Source: Actinomycetota bacterium (GTDB taxonomy: Bacteria > Actinomycetota > Actinomycetes > UBA12327). Taken from it: 7,601 bases of DNA. The translations under genes and the position numbers were made by a program. The notes under the pieces were generated by a model that made no database searches, had not been told where the DNA came from, and worked only from the letters and a program-made list of their open reading frames with translations. The stretch covers positions 1 to 7,601 of the forward strand of contig DPWC01000163.1 in NCBI GenBank assembly GCA_003529305.1, written 5' to 3'. Positions 1-5,016 of the stretch are shown here, one piece after another. Within the stretch, counting starts at the first letter, position 1; each line of letters opens with the position of its first letter.

Positions 1-470
1 AGGTCGGCCTCCCCTACTTGCAGGCGCTGCACTCGAGGGGCTTTGGCGATGGCCATCGCCTGCAGCACCGCGTGAGCGGACTCCAACAGCGGCACAACGG
101 CGAGCGATCCCGCGACGATCTCTAGCCGATCCTCGGCTTCAGTTAGTACACCGTGCAGCGCCACCAACTCTTCGGCAGATTCGGTCTTGGCAGCCACCAC
201 GCCGGTCAGCGCTGCGCTGGCCACCGCACGAACATCCACATGTCCCGCGTCCCCGGGATTGATTCGCACCCACACCTGCACGGGGTTCTCCGCCGCTCGC
301 GGCAATGTTGACAGCCAGTGAGCCACGGTGTCGCGAGCCGCCGCTTTGTGTGCCGGTGCGACAGCATCCTCGAGATCAACAATCAACGCATCAGCGCCGC
401 GACCCAGTGCTTTGGCCAGCACTTCTGGCTTGTCGCCAGGCACATACAGGTGGGAGCGAGCCGCGCTCAC
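1..470 (-). CDS. CitE-like CoA-ester lyase (HpcH/HpaI aldolase family), 3' end cut by window
   Basis: I translated this gene by hand; 156 codons are visible and the reading frame leaves the window at position 1. The N-terminus RSHLYVPGDKP followed by LIVDLEDAV is the signature start of CitE-type (beta/alpha)8 lyases, which cleave or form C-C bonds in malyl-, citramalyl- or citryl-CoA-type esters with Mg2+. Other family landmarks are VRIN (residues 68-71), K95 in the strand before TES, E130 in PLLES (likely a metal-ligand position) and GEADL at the edge. The start is GTG at 470-468, overlapping the TGA of the upstream acyl-CoA dehydrogenase as GTGA; AAGGA at 484-480 lies 9 nt upstream. The overlap implies translational coupling. 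Family assignment is strong, but the substrate is not determinable. Actinobacterial homologues next to acyl-CoA dehydrogenases include enzymes of leucine and itaconate breakdown, so that is the leading guess. Confidence 0.88.
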   Translation of the reverse strand, partial: MSAARSHLYVPGDKPEVLAKALGRGADALIVDLEDAVAPAHKAAARDTVAHWLSTLPRAAENPVQVWVRINPGDAGHVDVRAVASAALTGVVAAKTESAEELVALHGVLTEAEDRLEIVAGSLAVVPLLESAHAVLQAMAIAKAPRVQRLQVGEAD

Positions 471-1630
471 CCGATGGAGTCCTTGCCACTGATCAGTCCG
501 CGCGCGATGACGGTACGCATAATGTCGCTGGTGCCCTCACCAATCACGGACAGCGGAGCTTCGCGATACAACCGCTCAATGACGAATTCCTTGGAGTAGC
601 CGTAGCCACCGTGAATGCGCATGGCATCCAACGCGACCTCCACCGCGATCTCGCCCGCATACAGCTTGGCCATTCCCGCCTGCATGTCGACACGCTGCCC
701 GGAGTCTGCACTGGCCGCCGACCACTGCACCAGAAGGCGGGCCGCTTGAATCTTGGTAGCCATATCTGCGAGCTTGATCTGGATGGCCTGAAAATCAGCG
801 ATGGGCTTGCCGAACGCCTGACGATCGCGGGCGTACTGCAGGGCCTCGTCATAGGCGCGTTGGGCGATACCCAGAGCGCGGGCGGCCACATTGATCCGAC
901 CGGTCTCCAAAGCACCCAGCACCTGCTGCATGCCGCGACCTTCGACACCACCGACCAGATTCTCCTTGGGAACCCGCACATCGATGAGGGAAACTTCGCA
1001 GGATTCAGTGCCTTTGTAGCCAAGCTTCGGCAGATCCTTGCTCACTGTGAATCCCGGAGTGCCGGCCTCCACAAGGATCAGGCTCATGCCCTTGTGAGCC
1101 GGGGTCGCCGACGGATCGGTCTTGACCAAAACCGGCAAGGGGTCCGCGTGGCGTGCGTTGGTGATCCAGGTCTTGGTCCCATTGATCACATAGTGGTCGC
1201 CATCGAGTTTGGCGGTTGTCTTGATTCCCTGAAGATCGGATCCGGCTTCCGGCTCGGTCAAGCCGATTCCGCTTCGACGCTGGCCGCTGGCCAACTCCGG
1301 TAGGTACTTCTGCTTCTGCTCGTCAGTACCGTGCAGGGCGATGATCTTGCACGCCAACGAATGCGACCCCAGCGTTCCGGCGACACCATGCCAACTCTTG
1401 GTGAGCTCCTCGAACACCATCGCATAGGTGACGAAATCCAGGTCCAGGCCGCCGTACTCCTCGGGAACCATCATCCCGAACAGACCCATCTCCTTCATCT
1501 GATCGATGATCTCTTCGGGGTAGCGGTCTTCGGCCTCCCACTGCGAGGCCACCGGCTCGATCTCTTTGGCCACGAAGTCGCGGATGGTGTCGCGGAACAG
1601 TCGCTGCTCGTCAGAGAGTTCGAAATCCAT
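467..1630 (-). CDS. acyl-CoA dehydrogenase (FadE-type)
   Basis: An FAD-dependent acyl-CoA dehydrogenase of 387 aa, a normal length for the family. It oxidises an acyl-CoA to the 2,3-enoyl-CoA and passes electrons to electron-transferring flavoprotein. The N-terminal helical domain begins MDFELSDEQR. The first family signature GLTEPEAGSD is at residues 123-132, followed by NGTKTWITN in the middle beta domain. The C-terminal helical domain carries YARDRQAFGKPI and the second signature AMRIHGGYGY (336-345). E365 in GEGTSD is at the catalytic base position of the short/medium-chain type. The frame can be extended to a GTG at 1639, but GAAAGG at 1644-1639 is a ribosome binding site 8 nt before the ATG at 1630 and would overlap the GTG, so ATG 1630 is chosen. 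It overlaps the CitE-like gene by 4 nt. Chain-length or branched-chain specificity cannot be read with certainty; isovaleryl- or other branched short-chain substrates are plausible from context. Confidence 0.95.
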   Translation of the reverse strand: MDFELSDEQRLFRDTIRDFVAKEIEPVASQWEAEDRYPEEIIDQMKEMGLFGMMVPEEYGGLDLDFVTYAMVFEELTKSWHGVAGTLGSHSLACKIIALHGTDEQKQKYLPELASGQRRSGIGLTEPEAGSDLQGIKTTAKLDGDHYVINGTKTWITNARHADPLPVLVKTDPSATPAHKGMSLILVEAGTPGFTVSKDLPKLGYKGTESCEVSLIDVRVPKENLVGGVEGRGMQQVLGALETGRINVAARALGIAQRAYDEALQYARDRQAFGKPIADFQAIQIKLADMATKIQAARLLVQWSAASADSGQRVDMQAGMAKLYAGEIAVEVALDAMRIHGGYGYSKEFVIERLYREAPLSVIGEGTSDIMRTVIARGLISGKDSIG

Positions 1631-1838
1631 CAGGGGCACCTTTCGGGGCGATCACAGCAAGGCATCGACGGTGGTTCCTATTCTGCCGCGTCGCAACGGG
1701 GGTCCGCCGGACAGGGGCAGGACTGCCTTTGTGGGGTGGGTCACCCATGACCTCCACCAGGCCCCCCTCGGCCAATGCGCGTCTGTGCCAATCGATCAGT
1801 TCGCGTGGTAACGCGACCACGATTCTCCGATTAGCCAT
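1611..1838 (-). other. weak small open frame, possible ribbon-helix-helix-like remnant
   Basis: An open frame of 75 codons from ATG 1838 runs into the start of the acyl-CoA dehydrogenase gene in another frame. The first 25 or so residues (ANRRIVVALPRELIDWHRRA) have the beta-strand then helix look of ribbon-helix-helix antitoxins. After about residue 35 the sequence becomes proline- and arginine-rich and looks non-coding. The ribosome binding site is poor (GGG about 8 nt upstream) and there is no toxin partner in the window. It may be a gene remnant or a chance frame; I list it only so the gap is not silent. Confidence 0.15.
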
Positions 1839-1934
1839 CACGGAGACCCGACAGAAGGCTTCGAGTCCAAGGTCTCCAAGATTGGGACCATGCTCTTGGC
1901 AGCCAGGGAAATTACAGCGCCACAGGGGGCAGTG
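1631..1934. other. intergenic region between the chaperone module and the metabolic genes
   Basis: About 300 bp with no confidently coding frame. It must hold the end of the chaperone transcript and probably the promoter of the acyl-CoA dehydrogenase/CitE pair. I see no GC-rich hairpin followed by a T-run after the J-like stop (1935-1937), so read-through is possible. I could not place a convincing -35/-10 pair. Three short inverted repeats lie close together: GTCCG-C-CGGAC (1702-1712), GGCAG-GA-CTGCC (1716-1727) and GGTCA-CCCA-TGACC (1739-1752). They may be regulator sites or chance in GC-rich DNA. Confidence 0.5.
1639..1644 (-). promoter_or_regulatory. ribosome binding site of the acyl-CoA dehydrogenase
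   Basis: GAAAGG on the minus strand, 8 nt upstream of ATG 1630. It decides the start, because the alternative in-frame GTG at 1639 sits inside or directly against this motif. Confidence 0.6.
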
Positions 1935-2528
1935 TTACTTCGATCGACGGAACCATGATTTGCGTCGTCCAGTAGATGGCTCATTGAGCGACGACCCTTG
2001 CTGGTCTTTGTCATTGCGCGCCCCCGGAGATCCCGGCGGCGCGGGAAACCGCTGCCGCACGACCGCCATGATTTCCCCCATCGGCGGGGGCCGCCTTCCC
2101 AGATCAATGGGGGTCGTCGTGTCTATGTCGCGATCGAAGAATCGCAGCGGTTGCTCTTGACGCGCCAACACCCAATTGGCGCCTGCGTCAAGAGCTTGTT
2201 CCCGAATCTGCTCCAACTCGCTCGCACCAATTGGGTCTGTGCTGCGATCCAACGGGCGAACAGGAAGGAGAAGTACCCCGTCAGTGACCTGAACTCGATA
2301 CGCCGATGGATCAGCTGGAACTCTGAAGTGATCAACCGACGAGTCGGGCTCCGCATTCATGTGATCTATCTGGTGTAGAGCCCATGTCAGGTCTTCTATC
2401 GTGTAGTCAAGAGCATTTCCTTCATCATGGTTTCGCAGGCGCTTGGCCGCCCGCCCGAAGGCTTTGGTGGCCTCCGCCGTTGTCGCGCCATAGTCCACGC
2501 CAACAATGAAGTAGGGGTTCCTGCGCAT
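1935..2528 (-). CDS. small protein with degenerate J-domain-like N-terminus (putative Hsp70 partner)
   Basis: A 197-aa protein. Residues 3-11 (RNPYFIVGV) and the following AEATKAFGRAAKRL helix match the start and helix II of a J domain (usually NPYxxLGV then a helix with AYRKLA), and TIEDLTWALHQID (43-55) fits the following helix. The diagnostic HPD tripeptide that triggers Hsp70 ATPase activity is absent; the loop reads RNHDEGNA instead. Residues 78-145 look like a small mixed alpha/beta segment I do not recognise, and the tail is hydrophilic and basic, ending RRKSWFRRSK. There is no signal peptide or membrane segment, so it is likely cytoplasmic. It starts at ATG 2528 with GAGG 7 nt upstream, 15 nt after the stop of the Hsp70 gene, and is the last gene of the putative operon. 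The J-like reading rests on a short motif and on being next to an Hsp70. It could instead be a non-activating J-like adaptor. Confidence 0.7.
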   Translation of the reverse strand: MRRNPYFIVGVDYGATTAEATKAFGRAAKRLRNHDEGNALDYTIEDLTWALHQIDHMNAEPDSSVDHFRVPADPSAYRVQVTDGVLLLPVRPLDRSTDPIGASELEQIREQALDAGANWVLARQEQPLRFFDRDIDTTTPIDLGRRPPPMGEIMAVVRQRFPAPPGSPGARNDKDQQGSSLNEPSTGRRKSWFRRSK

Positions 2529-2535
2529 GTCTTGA

Positions 2536-2539
2536 CCTC
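2536..2539 (-). promoter_or_regulatory. ribosome binding site of the J-like gene
   Basis: GAGG on the minus strand, 7 nt before ATG 2528, inside the 15-nt gap after the Hsp70 stop codon. It supports this start and translation from the same mRNA. Confidence 0.5.
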
Positions 2540-2543
2540 GCGC

Positions 2544-4247
2544 CTAGAAGAGGTAGCTATACGGCGCTAGAGCTTCCTCAAGGCTACGAACAGCCTCGTG
2601 ATTCGCGCCGGCCCCATCTTCGATAATCCGGACGAGTCCTCGGATCCTTTCTGCCTCAGCATGATCAAGGAATGGGATCACCTTCGTCTTTGCTCGCTGC
2701 ACAAGAAGAGCAACTTCCGCAGGTAGATTTACATCAGCGGTAGATGTTCGCTCCCCAACCTGCTGAGTATCCATCGTCTCGTTAACCCGGGATGCGATGG
2801 CCACAAGTTCCCGCTTGTCCGAACTGGCTCCGTAGGAAATTTCTTCCTCTCGCAGGACCGAACCTGTCAACTTATCTGACACGCTCACCTGCAAAATGCC
2901 ATCCAGGTCGTAAGAGTAGGTGACATCAATACCTTTCTCGGCAATTGTTGCTCGATCAGGAAGCTCAATCTGGAAAGAACCCAAGACAACATTGTCTTCA
3001 TGGTCAATGGGGACATCCGGATCTCCCTCGACGACCTCCACCACCACACTTACTTGTGCATCGTCAATGGGAAAATAGCCCTCTGTGGCCGTGGCGGGCA
3101 GCTTGTGGTTGCGAGGAATGATCGTGGAAAATTCCTGACTGCCAGAAGCGCCAATCGCAAAGGTGCCCAATGCATGCTCGGTGCCGACAAAGAAGTCATT
3201 GTCTTGCAACTCGCCCGCCATGATGGATGCAGCGATGGCCGCACCTTCGGAAATGGCGGTCATAGGGTCAACACCTTCGGCAGGGGCCTTACCCATGAGA
3301 TCAGAAATTAAGGTCCGCACTAGTGGGATGTTGCAGGTGCCACCAACAAGAATCAGCGCGTCAATCGCACCTGCATCAGCGCGAATATCCGCGAGACACT
3401 GCTCGATAGGCTCGCGCACTCGGTCCACAAGGGGCCGAGTCGCCGTATCAAATTCCTCGCGAGTTACGCGCCGAACATCGCCATTAGGCAACGGCACGGT
3501 GACGGACTCCTGTGTGGATAACAAGATCTTGGCTCGCTCAACAGCCAGCCGGAATTCCGCCTTCATGGCGGCGGACCACTGATTCGTTTCCGGAACGGTC
3601 GACAGAATCGACCTGGCGAGACGGGAATCAAAGTCCAAGCCCCCGAGTTGCTGAATACCCTTCGAAGCCTGCTCAATGAATACACCACCCGTTGCCTGAA
3701 GAATGGTGACATCAAGAGTGCCACCGCCCCAGTCCACGACCATCAAGCGTTGGTCAAAAGAGGACTTCGCGCTGTGCGCCATGGCGGCAGCCGTAGGCTC
3801 ATTGATCAGGGCAAGGACTTCAAGTCCGGCCATTCCGGCGCACACCTTGGTGCGATAGCGAGCCAAGCCCCGGCTGTTCGCGGGAACGGTAACGACGCAC
3901 TTTCGCGCATCTACACCTGCCGCCAGCGTCTGCTTCTTCATGTGTGCAAACAGCAGGCTCGCAACTTCCTCAACGAGAAAACTTTGGTCCCCAACCTGGA
4001 CAGACTCTTCTTCCCTGAAGAGCCTCTTGACGGCTTCCACACGATTCTCGCAGCCGATCTTCGCCGCCCACCCGAAAATCGGTTCACCACTGTCGCTCAC
4101 CCCAAAGACCGTTGGCATCACCCGATCGAAACCCAGAGTCGCCCAATCGGCCGGAGGAGAGTCAATCGCGATGGGCTCGGCACCCGACGGACCGAAGAGA
4201 GAAACAACTGAATTTGTGGTGCCGAAATCAATCCCAATCACACTCAT
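2544..4247 (-). CDS. DnaK-like Hsp70 chaperone, non-canonical
   Basis: An Hsp70-family ATPase of 567 aa, clearly shorter than typical DnaK (about 610-640). The nucleotide-binding domain is complete: IGIDFGTTNS (4-13), KRLF with the catalytic-type lysine K74, VPAN (121-124), INEPTAAAMA (148-157), DWGGGTLDV (172-180) and the adenosine motif LILVGGTCNIP (298-308). Residues equivalent to DnaK D8, K70, E171, D194, T199 and D201 are all kept, so ATP hydrolysis is expected. A beta-sandwich substrate domain follows (about 365-475, with YDLDGILQVSVSDK at 446-459). The usual DVLLLDVTP linker is replaced by DNDFFVGTEHALG (349-361). The helical lid is only about 90 residues and the acidic C-terminal tail of DnaK is missing. 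The frame could begin at 4271, but ATG 4247 starts at the conserved MSVIGIDFG and has GGGGA 7 nt upstream. Its ATG is separated by 1 nt from the TGA of the GrpE-like gene. It is probably a specialised paralogue, not the housekeeping dnaK. Confidence 0.96.
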   Translation of the reverse strand: MSVIGIDFGTTNSVVSLFGPSGAEPIAIDSPPADWATLGFDRVMPTVFGVSDSGEPIFGWAAKIGCENRVEAVKRLFREEESVQVGDQSFLVEEVASLLFAHMKKQTLAAGVDARKCVVTVPANSRGLARYRTKVCAGMAGLEVLALINEPTAAAMAHSAKSSFDQRLMVVDWGGGTLDVTILQATGGVFIEQASKGIQQLGGLDFDSRLARSILSTVPETNQWSAAMKAEFRLAVERAKILLSTQESVTVPLPNGDVRRVTREEFDTATRPLVDRVREPIEQCLADIRADAGAIDALILVGGTCNIPLVRTLISDLMGKAPAEGVDPMTAISEGAAIAASIMAGELQDNDFFVGTEHALGTFAIGASGSQEFSTIIPRNHKLPATATEGYFPIDDAQVSVVVEVVEGDPDVPIDHEDNVVLGSFQIELPDRATIAEKGIDVTYSYDLDGILQVSVSDKLTGSVLREEEISYGASSDKRELVAIASRVNETMDTQQVGERTSTADVNLPAEVALLVQRAKTKVIPFLDHAEAERIRGLVRIIEDGAGANHEAVRSLEEALAPYSYLF

Positions 4248-4248
4248 G

Positions 4249-4992
4249 TCAATTTCCCCGTTCACTCTCACTTATCGATTGCTGTTGGCCACTATCGGAA
4301 GAGTCCTGCTTGATGTCGTGAGCGTCATTCTCTAATGGGGGTGTGACACTGGGTTCACCAACGGGAATGTCGCTACCTTTGTCTGCACCCGCATCCGCGG
4401 GAAGGAGTGCTGGGTCGCCAGAGCCGTCCTGCTGGGTCTCAGTTGGGGGCTCTGACAGGACAGTGGGCGCTATCTCTGCTGACTGATCCTCGGTCTCGGA
4501 TTCGGGAACAGGCATTGCTTCGGGTTCAATCGGCTTCGGTTCGGCAACAGCTGTTCCTCGCTGGATCACCTGCCCAGTCTGCTCATCAACCCAGGCTGGC
4601 CGGCGAACGGATATGAGCTCACCTGAACCCTCCACGATTTCAAAGAGTTCTGGGTAGGTGCCACCATCTGTAATGTCTACAAGTCCCGCACGCTTGCGCT
4701 GCTCATCCAAGATTTGCCGCATTTCGACGATAGAAATGTTCCGCTCAGCAAAATCCGTCAATTCCACCAACTGCACAAGCATCTGGCGCCTCGCCTGGGG
4801 CCCGGCCATCACCGCTTTTCGCAGACCGTCATACGCCTCGGCCGCTGTCGCCGTTGCCGGCTCACGCACAACGAGCGCAGCCGTCAACTTACTGACATCA
4901 CTCTGCAGGGTTCGCAGATCCTTCTCAATGCGTGATTGGCGTTCCGAGACTATTAAGAGCTTTTCTTCGTTCCTACGACTGAACCATCCCAT
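4249..4992 (-). CDS. GrpE-like nucleotide exchange factor with long acidic tail (putative)
   Basis: A 247-aa protein, longer than the usual GrpE (about 180-200 aa). Residues 8-40 (around RQSRIEKDLRTLQSDVSKL) form a likely coiled coil, as in the GrpE dimer stalk. Residues 50-100 are helical. Residues 112-150 (PELFEIVEG, then VRRPAW, then GQVIQRGTAVA) match the pattern of the GrpE C-terminal beta domain, in which an HE-V motif is followed by a strand, RPGW/Y and G-x-V-I/L-R. From about residue 151 to the end the chain is rich in E, D, P, S, T and Q and is predicted by eye to be disordered. The expected role is ADP release from the adjacent Hsp70. It lies 24 nt downstream of the large zinc-ribbon gene and 1 nt before the Hsp70 gene. 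Start ATG 4992 has GAGGGGG (5011-5005) 12 nt upstream, a slightly long spacing. Similarity to GrpE is judged by eye, so the assignment is probable, not certain. Confidence 0.72.
   Translation of the reverse strand: MGWFSRRNEEKLLIVSERQSRIEKDLRTLQSDVSKLTAALVVREPATATAAEAYDGLRKAVMAGPQARRQMLVQLVELTDFAERNISIVEMRQILDEQRKRAGLVDITDGGTYPELFEIVEGSGELISVRRPAWVDEQTGQVIQRGTAVAEPKPIEPEAMPVPESETEDQSAEIAPTVLSEPPTETQQDGSGDPALLPADAGADKGSDIPVGEPSVTPPLENDAHDIKQDSSDSGQQQSISESERGN
4255..4259 (-). promoter_or_regulatory. ribosome binding site of the Hsp70 gene, inside the GrpE-like gene end
   Basis: GGGGA on the minus strand, 7 nt upstream of ATG 4247 and lying in the last codons of the GrpE-like gene. With TGA-C-ATG at the junction this fits coupled translation, and it decides the Hsp70 start over the upstream in-frame codon at 4271. 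Confidence 0.6.
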
Positions 4993-5004
4993 AGCTTTTT
5001 GATA

Positions 5005-5011
5005 CCCCCTC
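5005..5011 (-). promoter_or_regulatory. ribosome binding site of the GrpE-like gene
   Basis: GAGGGGG on the minus strand in the 24-nt gap after the TGA of the large gene (5019-5017), 12 nt before ATG 4992. It is a strong core with longer than ideal spacing. Confidence 0.45.
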
Positions 5012-5016
5012 TAGAG

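Noticed and set aside
305..1303. A 332-codon open frame on the plus strand
   Set aside because: It lies antisense to the well-supported acyl-CoA dehydrogenase, has no recognisable motif, and is a typical shadow frame of a GC-rich gene.
1772..1790. TGGCAC-like match to a sigma-54 promoter on the minus strand
   Set aside because: The -12 element does not match TTGCA, and sigma-54 is generally absent from actinobacteria.
1838..2107. An 89-codon minus-strand open frame
   Set aside because: Most of it is an alternative frame of the J-like gene, with no ribosome binding site or family-like sequence.
4248..4271. Upstream in-frame start of the Hsp70 gene giving 8 extra residues
   Set aside because: The conserved Hsp70 N-terminus begins at ATG 4247, which has its own GGGGA at 7 nt; the upstream codon lies well inside the GrpE-like gene.
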